Source: Streptomyces sp. CB02400
GTDB taxonomy: Bacteria; Actinomycetota; Actinomycetes; Streptomycetales; Streptomycetaceae
Assembly: GCF_001905725.1 (NCBI RefSeq)
Contig: NZ_LIWB01000019.1
Coordinates: forward strand, 62,001-126,000
Length of the DNA: 64,000 nt
Reading direction: 5' to 3'
Shown here: positions 1-9,274 of the stretch, piece by piece
Layout: each line of letters begins with the position of its first letter
How positions within the stretch are numbered: position 1 is the stretch's first letter
Translations under genes and position numbers: made by a program
Notes under the pieces: model-generated
Database searches by the model: none
Told to the model about the DNA's origin: nothing
Seen by the model: only the letters and a program-made list of their open reading frames with translations

Positions 1-166
1 ATTGACGCGTCGCACGCCCTCTCCCCGTGCGCGGGGCCCATGCCGTGAGCCTTCTCTCGCGTGGTGCAAATGGCTTCAAAAGTTCCTTACCGGATGTTCG
101 ACGGGTGGGTGTAGGCCATCTGGCGTGTATGTTCCGGGGCCGAAGGCCATGGAAGGGACCAATCCG

Positions 167-739
167 GTGAACAAGAAGCTCGCGGCCGCACTGTCCGGCG
201 GTGCGGTACTGGTACTGGCGCTGACGGGATGCGGCGGCGACGACAACAACGAGAAGCTGGACGCCTGGGCGAAGCAGGTCTGCGACGCGGTGAAGCCGCA
301 GGCCGCCAAGATCAAGTCGGCCAACGCCGCGATCCAGAAGGAGACCTCGGACAACAGCACGCCGGAAGAGGTCCAGAAGGCCGACTCGAAGGCCTTCCAG
401 GACATGTCCGACGCCTACAAGGCGATCGGCGCCGCCGTGAACAAGGCCGGGGCGCCGGACGTCGAGAACGGGGAGAAGAAGCAGACGGACGCGGTCAAGG
501 AGCTCAACGACATCTCCGCGTCGTACGCCTCGCTGAAGAAGCAGGTCGACGGCCTCGACACGGACGACCAGGCGGAGTTCGCCGACGGTCTGAAGGACAT
601 CGCCGCCGAGCTGGACAAGCTCGGCAAGAGCGGCAGCGACGCCCTCAGCACGCTGGAGGAGGGCGAGGTCGGCGAGGCCATGTCCCGGCAGGCGAGCTGC
701 CAGACGGCCACCGCGACGGCGGGGGCCACCAAGAGCTGA
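167..739 (+). CDS. Small secreted lipoprotein, function unknown
   Basis: A 190-residue protein if GTG 167 is the start; this start has GAAGGGA about nine bases upstream, whereas in-frame ATG 149 lacks a good site. The N-terminus is a lipoprotein signal: Lys-Lys, a hydrophobic run, then the lipobox LTGC with Cys22 as the lipidated residue. The mature part is rich in Lys, Glu, Asp and Ala and probably mostly helical. It has only two more Cys, one near its start (VCDAVKP) and one near the C-terminus (QASCQT), which could pair in a disulfide. It should be anchored on the outer face of the membrane. I do not recognise an enzymatic domain. The methyltransferase gene follows 45 bases later but appears to have its own promoter. 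Confidence 0.8.
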   Translation: MNKKLAAALSGGAVLVLALTGCGGDDNNEKLDAWAKQVCDAVKPQAAKIKSANAAIQKETSDNSTPEEVQKADSKAFQDMSDAYKAIGAAVNKAGAPDVENGEKKQTDAVKELNDISASYASLKKQVDGLDTDDQAEFADGLKDIAAELDKLGKSGSDALSTLEEGEVGEAMSRQASCQTATATAGATKS

Positions 740-771
740 CGCCGCGGGACGCGCCGGGTGAGGGCGGCGGC

Positions 772-777
772 CACAAT
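772..777 (+). promoter_or_regulatory. Leaderless -10 element of the methyltransferase gene
   Basis: CACAAT ends seven bases before GTG 785. This fits the Streptomyces leaderless layout, where transcription begins at the start codon, and favours GTG 785 over the upstream ATG 776. Confidence 0.5.
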
Positions 778-784
778 GGAGGGC

Positions 785-2305
785 GTGAGTGACGCCAGCC
801 TGCCGCCCCTGCCCTCGTCCGACCGCCCCGAAGCCGCCGCCCGGCTGCGGGACGCGCTGCTCGGAGCCTCCTTCACCGCCGACGGACTGCTCGAACTGCT
901 CGGCGCCCCCGCCTACGCGGCGCTGGCCCGCAGCGAGACCGTGCCCGCCCTGAGGGCCACCCGCGGGGACACGCCGCTGGAGATGCTCGTACGGCTGTTC
1001 CTGCTGCAGCAGCCCGTGCCGCACGCGCGCGTGGCCGGCGTACTGCCCGTGGACGTCTGCCTGGAGAGCGGATGGCTGACGCGCGCCGGCGCGGACGAGC
1101 TCACCGCGACCGTGGACGTACGGCCGTACGGCGGGCCGGGCGGCGAGGACTGGTTCATCGTGTCCGACCTCGGGTGCGCGGTCGGCGGCGCCGGAGGCAT
1201 CGGCAGCCGCGACGAGGGTGTCGTGCTCGGCGTCGGCGGGGCGTCCACGACCCTGGCCGGCATCACCGTCCGTACGCCCGTGGCCTCCGCGCTCGATGTC
1301 GGCACCGGCTCCGGCATCCAGGCGCTGCACGCAGCCCGGCACGCCACGCGCGTGACGGCCACCGACGTCAACCCGCGCGCCCTGCACATCACCGCGCTCA
1401 CCCTGGCCCTCTCCGGGGCCCCGGCCGCCGACCTGCGCGAGGGCTCGCTGTTCACGCCGGTCCGGGACGACGAGACGTACGACCTGATCGTGTCCAACCC
1501 GCCCTTCGTGATCTCGCCGGGCGCCCGGCTCACCTACCGCGACGGCGGGATGGGCGGGGACGATCTGTGCCGCACGATCGTTCAGGAGGCGGGGGAACGG
1601 CTGAACGAGGGCGGGTTCGCGCAGTTCCTCGCCAACTGGCAGCACGTCGAGGGGGAGGACTGGCAGGACAGACTCAGGTCATGGGTGCCCCGCGGGTGCG
1701 ACGCCTGGATCGTGCAGCGCGAGGTGCAGGACATCACCCAGTACGCCGAACTGTGGCTGCGGGACGCGGGCGACCACCGCGGTGACGAGGCCGAGTACCG
1801 GGCGCGGTACGACGCGTGGCTGGACGAGTTCGAGGCGCGCAAGGTGAAGGCGGTCGGCTTCGGCTGGATCGCCCTGCGCAAGTCGGGCTCCGCCGCGGAG
1901 TCGATCACGGTGGAGGAGTGGCCGCACCCGGTCGAGCAGCCGCTCGGCGAGACGGTCCGGGCGCACTTCGACCGGATCGACTACCTGCGGACGCACGACG
2001 ACGCGGCGCTCCTCGAAGCGCGCTTCGCGCTGGCCGCCGAGGTGGTGCAGGAGCAGGTCGGGCTGCCCGGTGCCGAGGACCCGGAGCACGTCGTGCTGCG
2101 GCAGAACCGCGGGATGCGCCGGGCCACCAAGGTGGACACGATCGGCGCGGGCTTCGCGGGCGTGTGCGACGGCACCATGGGCGCGGGCCGGATCCTGGAC
2201 GCCATCGCCCAGCTTCTCGGCGAGGACCCCGTGCTGCTGCGCGACCGCACGCCGGCCCAGATCCGGCTGCTGGTGGAGCAGGGGTTCCTGGAGCCCGTCG
2301 GCTGA
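785..2305 (+). CDS. SAM-dependent methyltransferase, HemK/RsmC-like
   Basis: A 506-residue class I methyltransferase. Motif I reads DVGTGSG near residue 170, followed by a TATDVN acidic strand, and the catalytic motif SNPPF lies near residue 237. An (N/D)PP(Y/F) motif is typical of enzymes that methylate an amide or exocyclic nitrogen, as in HemK/PrmC and RsmC-type rRNA methyltransferases. The first 150 or so residues form a separate N-terminal domain common in actinobacterial members, and a long C-terminal domain follows the catalytic core. The substrate (release factor, rRNA or other) cannot be told from sequence. GTG 785 was chosen because a -10-like element sits seven bases upstream; ATG 776 or GTG 758 would add 3 or 9 residues. 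Confidence 0.82.
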   Translation: MSDASLPPLPSSDRPEAAARLRDALLGASFTADGLLELLGAPAYAALARSETVPALRATRGDTPLEMLVRLFLLQQPVPHARVAGVLPVDVCLESGWLTRAGADELTATVDVRPYGGPGGEDWFIVSDLGCAVGGAGGIGSRDEGVVLGVGGASTTLAGITVRTPVASALDVGTGSGIQALHAARHATRVTATDVNPRALHITALTLALSGAPAADLREGSLFTPVRDDETYDLIVSNPPFVISPGARLTYRDGGMGGDDLCRTIVQEAGERLNEGGFAQFLANWQHVEGEDWQDRLRSWVPRGCDAWIVQREVQDITQYAELWLRDAGDHRGDEAEYRARYDAWLDEFEARKVKAVGFGWIALRKSGSAAESITVEEWPHPVEQPLGETVRAHFDRIDYLRTHDDAALLEARFALAAEVVQEQVGLPGAEDPEHVVLRQNRGMRRATKVDTIGAGFAGVCDGTMGAGRILDAIAQLLGEDPVLLRDRTPAQIRLLVEQGFLEPVG

Positions 2306-2633
2306 CACGAGCGGCAGCGGGCTCACGGGCCGGCTGCCCCATGGGCACCTCGGCGGGCTCGCGGGCGGGCGGTCTCATGAGGCACCTCGGCGTGCCGCCT
2401 CATGAGTCACGTCACTGTCTTCTGCCGCGTCCTTCACGCCGGCCCCAGCCCCCGCTCCGGCTCTTCCACATCGATCCGGAATTTCCGTGAAAGGGCCCCC
2501 GGGCCGGTTTCCGGACATTTGATCAGGCCCGTAGCCCTCCCGTTCACCTCCGCTTCGTCTGTCCGCCGCCCGGGCGTGGCAGCGTCCCCCCGAGGCCGGT
2601 AGCAGCGGACGGGAAAGAGGGCATCGGGCGACC
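2306..2633. other. Intergenic stretch with one hairpin
   Basis: No gene seen. It contains an imperfect hairpin (2374-2406, arms CTCATGAGGC and GCCTCATGAG) that may terminate the methyltransferase transcript, and a direct repeat of GCACCTCGGCG just upstream. The remainder is GC-rich leader sequence for the small membrane protein. Confidence 0.4.
2374..2406 (+). terminator. Probable hairpin terminator after the methyltransferase
   Basis: Ten-base arms CTCATGAGGC (2374-2383) and GCCTCATGAG (2397-2406) around a 13-base loop, 70 bases past the stop. No T tract follows, as is usual in Streptomyces. Confidence 0.45.
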
Positions 2634-2831
2634 ATGGAGAGCGGACCGGCGATCTTCGCGGGGATGGTGTTCTGCCTGTTCGGAGGCGGATTGCTGGCCT
2701 GGACCGTGACCCGCGCGCGGCAGCACCGCCCCGTCGCCCAGGGTGTGAGCCCCGTCGCATCGGCCACCGTCGCGGGACTGGCCGCGATGATCTCCCTGGC
2801 CCTCGGTACATGGTGCCTGACCCGCCTGTGA
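2634..2831 (+). CDS. Small two-helix membrane protein
   Basis: A 65-residue protein with two predicted membrane segments, about residues 5-24 (IFAGMVFCLFGGGLLAW) and 44-63 (VAGLAAMISLALGTWCL), joined by a basic loop containing TRARQHRP. The hydrophobic pattern and third-position GC bias support a real gene. A GAAAGAGGG stretch lies upstream but further from the ATG than usual. No family function is known to me. It precedes topA on the same strand with about 250 bases between, so it is probably a separate transcript. Confidence 0.65.
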   Translation: MESGPAIFAGMVFCLFGGGLLAWTVTRARQHRPVAQGVSPVASATVAGLAAMISLALGTWCLTRL

Positions 2832-2969
2832 GGAGCGCGGAACCCCAGCAGCTCCCGGTAACCGGTAGATCGCGCTCCGCATAAGCGTGGGCGGAGTCTG
2901 GACACTCCGGGCGGCAGGAACGGTGGTAGTCGGGTTACCGTTCGAGTGGCCGTTGCGGGCTTTTCCCGT

Positions 2970-3000
2970 TTGACACGGGGGCGGGATGTACCGTCACACT
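2970..3000 (+). promoter_or_regulatory. Candidate topA promoter
   Basis: TTGACA at 2970-2975 and CACACT at 2995-3000, spaced 19 bases, precede topA by about 80 bases. The spacing is slightly long, so this is tentative. Confidence 0.35.
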
Positions 3001-3077
3001 CCGCAGCGTCACCATGACCCGACCCCGGGGGAGACCGCCTGGGGAGCCCCAAGCGTCGACCGGAGAGAAGAGCGAAG

Positions 3078-5894
3078 TTGTCCCCGACCAGCGAGACCGC
3101 GAAGGGCGGCCGCCGACTCGTCATCGTCGAGTCGCCTGCCAAGGCGAAGACGATCAAGGGCTATCTCGGCCCTGGCTACATCGTCGAGGCGAGCGTCGGG
3201 CACATTCGCGATCTTCCCAACGGCGCCGCCGAGGTGCCGGAGAAGTACACCGGCGAGGTCCGCCGCCTCGGTGTGGACGTCGACCACGACTTCCAGCCGA
3301 TCTATGTGGTCAACGCGGACAAGCGGGCCCAGGTCAAGAAGCTCAAGGACCTGCTGAAGGAGTCCGACGAGCTCTTCCTCGCCACCGATGAGGACCGCGA
3401 GGGCGAGGCCATCGCCTGGCACCTGCAGGAAGTGCTCAAGCCGAAGATCCCGGTCAAGCGGATGGTCTTCCACGAGATCACCAAGGACGCGATCCGCGCG
3501 GCCGTGGCCAACCCGCGCCAGCTCAACCAGAAGCTGGTCGACGCCCAGGAGACCCGCCGCATCCTCGACCGCCTCTACGGCTACGAGGTCTCGCCGGTCC
3601 TGTGGAAGAAGGTCATGCCCCGGCTGTCCGCCGGCCGCGTCCAGTCCGTCGCCACGAGGCTCGTGGTGGAGCGGGAACGCGAGCGCATGGCTTTCCGTTC
3701 TGCTGAGTACTGGGACCTGACGGGCACCTTCGCGACCGGCCGCGCGGGTGACGCGTCGGACCCGTCGTCGCTGGTCGCCCGCCTGCAGACCGTCGACGGC
3801 AGGCGGGTCGCGCAGGGCCGCGACTTCGACTCCCTGGGACAACTGAAGAGCGCGAACACCCTCCACCTCGACGAGGCGAACGCCCGCGCCCTGGCCGCCG
3901 CCCTGGAGAACACGCGGTTCGCCGTGCGTTCCGTCGAGTCCAAGCCGTACCGCCGCTCGCCGTACGCCCCGTTCCGTACGACGACGATGCAGCAGGAGGC
4001 TTCGAGGAAGCTCGGCTTCGGCGCCAAGGCGACCATGCAGGTCGCCCAGAAGCTGTACGAGAACGGCTACATCACCTACATGCGTACGGACTCGACGACC
4101 CTGAGCGAGACGGCGGTCGCCGCCGCCCGCGCCCAGGTCACGCAGCTGTACGGCGCCGACTACCTGCCCCCGCAGCCGCGCACCTACGCGGGCAAGGTCA
4201 AGAACGCGCAGGAGGCGCACGAGGCGATCCGCCCCTCGGGCGACCGTTTCCGCACGCCCGCCGAGACCGGGCTGACCGGCGACCAGTTCAAGCTCTACGA
4301 GCTGATCTGGAAGCGGACCGTCGCCTCGCAGATGAAGGACGCCACCGGCAACTCCGTCACGGTGAGGATCGGCGGCACGGCGGCCGACGGCCGGGACGTC
4401 GAGTTCAGCGCGTCCGGCAAGACGATCACCTTCCACGGCTTCCTGAAGGCGTACGTGGAAGGCGCCGACGACCCGAACGCCGAGCTCGACGACCGCGAGC
4501 GCCGGCTGCCGCAGGTCGCCGAGGGCGACGCCCTCACCGCCGAGGAGATCACGGTCGACGGGCACGCCACCAAGCCCCCGGCCCGCTACACCGAGGCGTC
4601 GCTGGTCAAGGAGCTGGAGGAGCGGGAGATCGGCCGTCCGTCGACGTACGCGTCGATCATCGGCACGATCCTCGACCGCGGCTACGTGTTCAAGAAGGGC
4701 ACGGCCCTGGTGCCGTCCTTCCTCTCCTTCGCCGTGGTCAACCTGCTGGAGAAGCACTTCGGCCGGCTCGTCGACTACGACTTCACCGCCCGGATGGAGG
4801 ACGACCTCGACCGCATCGCGCGGGGCGAGGCGCGTGCGGTGCCGTGGCTGAAGCGGTTCTACTTCGGCGAGGGCGCGAGCAACGGTGACGCGGCCGACGC
4901 CGGCAACGGCGACGGGGACCACCTCGGCGGCCTCAAGGAGCTGGTGACCGACCTGGGCGCGATCGACGCGCGCGAGGTGTCGTCGTTCCCGGTGGGCAAC
5001 GGCATCGTGCTGCGGGTCGGGCGCTACGGCCCGTACATCGAGCGCGGCGAGAAGGACACCGAGCAGCACCAGCGCGCCGACATCCCCACGGACCTGGCGC
5101 CCGACGAGCTGACCGTCGAGCTCGCCGAGGAGCTGCTCGCCAAGCCGAGCGGCGACTTCGAGCTGGGCACCGACCCGGCGACCGGTCACACGATCGTCGC
5201 CAAGGACGGCCGCTACGGCCCGTACGTCACAGAAGTCCTCCCCGAGGGCACCCCGAAGACCGGCAAGAACGCGGTCAAGCCGCGCACCGCCTCCCTCTTC
5301 AAGTCGATGTCCCCGGACACGGTGACGCTCGACGAGGCGCTGAAGCTGATGTCGCTGCCGCGTGTGGTCGGGGCCGACGCCGAGGGCCAGGAGATCACCG
5401 CGCAGAACGGCCGCTACGGGCCGTATCTGAAGAAGGGCACCGACTCGCGGTCGCTGCAGTCCGAGGAGCAGCTCTTCACGATCACGCTGGAGGAGGCGCT
5501 GGCGATCTACGCCCAGCCCAAGCAGCGTGGCCGGGCCGCGGCCAAGCCGCCGCTGAAGGAGCTGGGCACCGACCCGGTCAGCGAGAAGCCGGTCGTGGTG
5601 AAGGACGGCCGCTTCGGGCCGTACGTCACCGACGGGGAGACCAACGCGACGCTGCGCTCCGGCGACAGCGTCGAGGAGATCACCCCGGAGCGCGGTTTCG
5701 AGCTGCTCGCCGAGAAGCGGGCGAAGGGCCCCGCCAAGAAGACGGTGAAGAAGGCCACCGCCAAGAAGACGGCGGCCAAGAAGGCGCCGGCGAAGAAGAC
5801 GGCGGCCGCCAAGAAGACCGCGGCGAAGAAGACCACGACCGCGAAGAAGACCGCCGCCAAGAAGGCGACCGCCTCGAACGGCGCGGAGGACTGA
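3078..5894 (+). CDS. topA: DNA topoisomerase I
   Basis: Type IA topoisomerase of 938 residues that relaxes negatively supercoiled DNA through a 5'-phosphotyrosine intermediate. The TOPRIM domain opens with VIVESPAKAKT (Glu18) and has the acidic triad region TDEDREGE near residues 103-109. The catalytic Tyr is in ITYMRTDS at about residue 334. The C-terminal half carries several topo_C repeats, recognisable by recurring GRYGPY or GRFGPY, and no Cys4 zinc fingers. The last 60 or so residues are Lys/Ala-rich (KKTAAKKAPAKK), as in other actinobacterial enzymes where the tail aids DNA binding and processivity. The start is TTG 3078, preceded by GGAGAGAAG; no in-frame ATG or GTG lies between it and the TOPRIM motif. 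Confidence 0.97.
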   Translation: MSPTSETAKGGRRLVIVESPAKAKTIKGYLGPGYIVEASVGHIRDLPNGAAEVPEKYTGEVRRLGVDVDHDFQPIYVVNADKRAQVKKLKDLLKESDELFLATDEDREGEAIAWHLQEVLKPKIPVKRMVFHEITKDAIRAAVANPRQLNQKLVDAQETRRILDRLYGYEVSPVLWKKVMPRLSAGRVQSVATRLVVERERERMAFRSAEYWDLTGTFATGRAGDASDPSSLVARLQTVDGRRVAQGRDFDSLGQLKSANTLHLDEANARALAAALENTRFAVRSVESKPYRRSPYAPFRTTTMQQEASRKLGFGAKATMQVAQKLYENGYITYMRTDSTTLSETAVAAARAQVTQLYGADYLPPQPRTYAGKVKNAQEAHEAIRPSGDRFRTPAETGLTGDQFKLYELIWKRTVASQMKDATGNSVTVRIGGTAADGRDVEFSASGKTITFHGFLKAYVEGADDPNAELDDRERRLPQVAEGDALTAEEITVDGHATKPPARYTEASLVKELEEREIGRPSTYASIIGTILDRGYVFKKGTALVPSFLSFAVVNLLEKHFGRLVDYDFTARMEDDLDRIARGEARAVPWLKRFYFGEGASNGDAADAGNGDGDHLGGLKELVTDLGAIDAREVSSFPVGNGIVLRVGRYGPYIERGEKDTEQHQRADIPTDLAPDELTVELAEELLAKPSGDFELGTDPATGHTIVAKDGRYGPYVTEVLPEGTPKTGKNAVKPRTASLFKSMSPDTVTLDEALKLMSLPRVVGADAEGQEITAQNGRYGPYLKKGTDSRSLQSEEQLFTITLEEALAIYAQPKQRGRAAAKPPLKELGTDPVSEKPVVVKDGRFGPYVTDGETNATLRSGDSVEEITPERGFELLAEKRAKGPAKKTVKKATAKKTAAKKAPAKKTAAAKKTAAKKTTTAKKTAAKKATASNGAED

Positions 5895-5908
5895 CCTCTT
5901 CTCCGGTC

Positions 5909-5933
5909 ACGCCGGGCGGTCTTCGCCCGGCGT
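5909..5933 (+). terminator. topA terminator, first hairpin
   Basis: Perfect ten-base arms ACGCCGGGCG (5909-5918) and CGCCCGGCGT (5924-5933) with a five-base loop, 15 bases after the topA stop. Confidence 0.75.
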
Positions 5934-5944
5934 TCGGAATGCGA

Positions 5945-5975
5945 ACGCCCCGACGACACTTCGGAGTCGGGGCGT
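5945..5975 (+). terminator. topA terminator, second hairpin
   Basis: A second perfect hairpin in tandem: ACGCCCCGAC (5945-5954) and GTCGGGGCGT (5966-5975) with an 11-base loop. The two should insulate tmk from topA transcription. Confidence 0.65.
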
Positions 5976-6018
5976 GTGCATGTCAGGCGCGTCGCGCCGA
6001 GCTGTCGGCGCGGGCCGA

Positions 6019-6024
6019 TAGGCT
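6019..6024 (+). promoter_or_regulatory. Leaderless -10 element of tmk
   Basis: TAGGCT ends exactly six bases before ATG 6031, and no Shine-Dalgarno sequence is present. Confidence 0.55.
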
Positions 6025-6030
6025 GAACGC

Positions 6031-9000
6031 ATGACGCGAGCCGAGCAGCCAACGGCCCCTCGACCGAACCCCGACGACGCCCTTGTCGCGGACTCCCGCG
6101 AGCGTGCCGTCCGCGCCCTGCTGCGCCGACCCCAGCTGAAACGGCTGTGGAGCGCGCAGCTCGTGGGCGGGGTCGGTGACGTCCTCGCCCTCCTGGTGCT
6201 GGTCCTCCTGGCCCTGCAGGCGGCGGTCGCCGAGGGGTCCTTCGGTGGCGGCTACCGGGGCGTGGCGTTCGCAGTGGCGACCGTTTTCGGGGTACGCATC
6301 CTGGCGACGCTGCTGTTCGGCGCCGTACTCCTCGGCCCGCTCACGTCGCTCACCTCGCAGGACGGGCCGCTGGACCGCCGCTGGACCATGGTCGGCGCGG
6401 ACGGCCTGCGGGCCGCGCTGCTCATCGTGGCGCCGCTGTGGATCGACTGGACGCCCGAGGACGCGCTGGCCGTGCTCCTCGTCACCGCCTTCGTGACCGG
6501 AGTCGCCGAGCGGTTCTGGACGGTGTGCCGGGAGAGCGCCGCGCCCGCCCTGCTGCCCGCCCCGCCCCCGGAGGGCGCGACCGTGCGCCCGCTGCCCGAC
6601 CACATGGACGCGCTGCGCCGGCTGTCGCTGCGCACGGGCTTCGTGGCGATACCGCTCGCGGCCGTCACACTCGTCGTCGCGGCCCTGTTCAACAACCTGC
6701 TCGGCACCGGGATCGACTGGTTCGGCGAACACCGGGCGGCCCTCGCCTCGTACGTCGCGGCCGGACTGTTCGCCGCGTCGCTGTCCGTCCTGACCTTCCT
6801 GGAACTGCCCGGCACCCGCACCCCCCGCGCGCGGTCGCCGCTGGAGGGACTGCGCCGCCCGAAGAGCGCCACCGGCTCCGACAAGGGCCGCACCGGCGCG
6901 ATGCCGCTGCTGGTGCTCGCGTCCGCGTCCGTCGCCGCCGCCGTGTCGGCCGCCGTCGCCGTGTCGGTGCTGCACGCCAAGGACCTGGGCGGCGGACCCG
7001 TGCTGTACGGCCTGCTGGTGGGCGCGCTGACCGGCGGTGTCGTCGTCGGCATCCGTACGGCGCCCGCCCTGCTGCCGGCCCTGTCCCGGCGCCGGCTGCT
7101 CGCGCTCGCCCTCGCCTTCACGGGCGTCGCGCTGCTGGCCGCCGGACTCGTCCCTGACGTCACCAGCGTGGTGCTGATCATGGCGCTGGCCGGTGTCGGC
7201 GCGGGACTCGCCGCCAACACCGGGCACACGCTCCTCGACCAGGAGGCCGAGGACCAGCGGCGGGCCCGTACGACCGAGCACCTGCACGCGGTGGTCCGGG
7301 TCTTCGTGGCGCTCGGCGCGGTGATCGCCCCGCTGGTCGCCGCGGCCATCGGGCCGCACCGGCTGGAGACCGGCCGGTTCGTCTTCGCGCACGGCGGCGC
7401 CGCCTTCACGCTGATGCTGGTCGGCGCACTGCTGCTGCCGGTGGCCGCGCTGGTGCTGGCCAAGGTCGACGACCGCTCCGGCGTCCCGCTGCGGCAGGAC
7501 CTGCGCGACGCGCTGCTCGGCGGCGCCGACCCGGACCAGACGCCCGCCGCCTCCGGCTTCTTCATCGCCCTGGAGGGCGGCGACGGCGCCGGGAAGTCCA
7601 CCCAGGCCGAAGCCCTCGCCGAGTGGATCAGGGCCAAGGGCCACGAGGTCGTACTCACCCGCGAACCCGGGGCGACCCCGGTCGGCAAGCGGCTGCGCTC
7701 CATCCTGCTGGACGTCTCCAGCGCCGGACTCTCGCACCGCGCGGAGGCACTGCTGTACGCCGCGGACCGCGCGGAGCACATCGACACCGTCGTACGGCCC
7801 GCCCTGGAGCGCGGCGCCGTCGTCATCACCGACCGGTACATCGACTCCTCCGTCGCCTACCAGGGCGCCGGGCGCGATCTGTCGCCGACCGAGATCGCCC
7901 GCATCAACCGCTGGGCGACCGACGGTCTGGTCCCGAATCTGACGGTGCTGCTGGACGTGGCCCCGGAGACCGCGCGGGAACGCTTCACCGAGGCACCGGA
8001 CCGGCTGGAGTCGGAGCCCGCCGAGTTCCACGCGCGCGTGCGGGCCGGTTTCCTCACCCTGGCCGCGGCCGACCCCGGCCGCTACCTGGTGGTCGACGCC
8101 GGCCAGGAACCGGAGGCGGTCACCACCGTGATCCGGCACCGGCTCGACCAGGTGCTGCCACTGTCCGAGGCCGAGATCCAGGCCCGCGAGGAAGCACGCC
8201 GCAAGGCCGAGGAGGAGGCCCGCCGGAAGGCGGAGGAAGAGGCGGCCCGCAAGGCCGAGGAGGAGCGCCTGGAGCGCGAGCGCGAGGAGCAGCTCGCGCG
8301 GCTGCGCGCCGAGGAGGAGGAGCGCAAGCGGCGCGAGCTGGAGGAGGCTCAGCGGCGCGAGGCGGAACGGCAGGCGGAGGAGGCCCGGCAGCGGGCCGAG
8401 GAAGCACGCCGGCGCGCGGAGGAGGAGCGGCAGCGGTTGCTCGCCGAGGAGAAGGCGCGCGCTGAGGAGGAGGCCCGCCGCAAGGCGGAGGAGGAACGCC
8501 GCCGCAAGCAGGCCGAGGAGGAGGCGCGGCTGCGCGCCGAGGCCGAGGCGCTGCGTCTGGAGAAGCAGCGCAAGGCCGAGGAGGCGCTGCTGCGCGCGGA
8601 GCAGGCCCGGAGGCTGGCCGAGCAGGCGGCGGCCGCGGCGGAGGCGGGACCGAAGACGACGGTCGTCCCCGATGCCGCGGGCCGGCGAGCGGTTGACGAA
8701 GCGGCGACCGTGCCGACGCCGGTGGTGACGCCGACGAACGCGTCGGGCGGGCCGGTCGACGAGACCGCCGTGCTGCCCCGGGTGCCCGAGGAGGACGCCG
8801 GGCAGCGGTCCGGCGGTCGGTCCGGGGTGTCCGACGCCGAGGTGACGGCCGAGCTGCCGAAGCCGCCGGTTCCGCCGGGCGCGGCGGACGAGACGGCGGT
8901 GCTGCCTCCGGTGCGGGAGGACGGGAGGGGGTCCGAGGACCGGGTGCCGCCGGGCTACTTCCGGGACGAGCGTCCGGCGAGCGGCCCCGAGGACGCCGAC

Positions 9001-9186
9001 GGGCCCGACGACCGCACGCGCGAACTGCCCCAGATCGACCCCGGGGAGCCCCGTCGGCGCCGGCAGCGTTCGGACTGGGCCGAGGAGACCCCGCTGGACG
9101 ACCTGCCGACGCTGGCCGACGAGCTGCTGGGCCCCCGCGACGGCGAGGACGGCGACGAGGACGGCCGCCGGGGGCGCCGGCGCTGA
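6031..9186 (+). CDS. tmk: dTMP kinase fused to an MFS-like membrane domain and coiled coil
   Basis: A 1051-residue fusion. Residues about 30-485 are a multi-helix membrane region resembling a major facilitator transporter. Residues about 508-710 are a complete thymidylate kinase: P-loop GGDGAGKS at 516-523, the DRY motif (TDRYIDSSVAYQG) and a C-terminal VVDAGQEPE segment. This domain phosphorylates dTMP to dTDP for DNA synthesis. Residues about 716-872 are a continuous Glu/Arg/Ala coiled coil built on EEARRKAEEEA heptads. The acidic, disordered tail carries recurring ETAVLP and TAELP peptides. Ordinary Tmk is about 210 residues and cytosolic; this one should be membrane-tethered. It lies next to holB, as tmk often does in bacteria. 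The frame is open throughout, so the fusion is not a reading artefact. Confidence 0.93.
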   Translation: MTRAEQPTAPRPNPDDALVADSRERAVRALLRRPQLKRLWSAQLVGGVGDVLALLVLVLLALQAAVAEGSFGGGYRGVAFAVATVFGVRILATLLFGAVLLGPLTSLTSQDGPLDRRWTMVGADGLRAALLIVAPLWIDWTPEDALAVLLVTAFVTGVAERFWTVCRESAAPALLPAPPPEGATVRPLPDHMDALRRLSLRTGFVAIPLAAVTLVVAALFNNLLGTGIDWFGEHRAALASYVAAGLFAASLSVLTFLELPGTRTPRARSPLEGLRRPKSATGSDKGRTGAMPLLVLASASVAAAVSAAVAVSVLHAKDLGGGPVLYGLLVGALTGGVVVGIRTAPALLPALSRRRLLALALAFTGVALLAAGLVPDVTSVVLIMALAGVGAGLAANTGHTLLDQEAEDQRRARTTEHLHAVVRVFVALGAVIAPLVAAAIGPHRLETGRFVFAHGGAAFTLMLVGALLLPVAALVLAKVDDRSGVPLRQDLRDALLGGADPDQTPAASGFFIALEGGDGAGKSTQAEALAEWIRAKGHEVVLTREPGATPVGKRLRSILLDVSSAGLSHRAEALLYAADRAEHIDTVVRPALERGAVVITDRYIDSSVAYQGAGRDLSPTEIARINRWATDGLVPNLTVLLDVAPETARERFTEAPDRLESEPAEFHARVRAGFLTLAAADPGRYLVVDAGQEPEAVTTVIRHRLDQVLPLSEAEIQAREEARRKAEEEARRKAEEEAARKAEEERLEREREEQLARLRAEEEERKRRELEEAQRREAERQAEEARQRAEEARRRAEEERQRLLAEEKARAEEEARRKAEEERRRKQAEEEARLRAEAEALRLEKQRKAEEALLRAEQARRLAEQAAAAAEAGPKTTVVPDAAGRRAVDEAATVPTPVVTPTNASGGPVDETAVLPRVPEEDAGQRSGGRSGVSDAEVTAELPKPPVPPGAADETAVLPPVREDGRGSEDRVPPGYFRDERPASGPEDADGPDDRTRELPQIDPGEPRRRRQRSDWAEETPLDDLPTLADELLGPRDGEDGDEDGRRGRRR

Positions 9187-9274
9187 CCGGCCGGTCCGCA
9201 GGTGCGGGCGTTGTCAGTGCCCACCCGCACAATGGATCCGGTAAGGCAGACGTGACGGAAGGACGGGCTGACCC

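Noticed and set aside
3009..5189. Open frame of 726 codons antisense to topA
   Set aside because: It mirrors the codon pattern of topA; its composition (Val, Leu, Gly, Asp, Arg-rich with HPxx runs) and lack of motifs are typical of high-GC antisense frames.
5983..8139. Antisense frame of 718 codons opposite tmk
   Set aside because: Low-complexity Gln/Gly/Arg composition and no start context; it is a shadow of the fusion gene.
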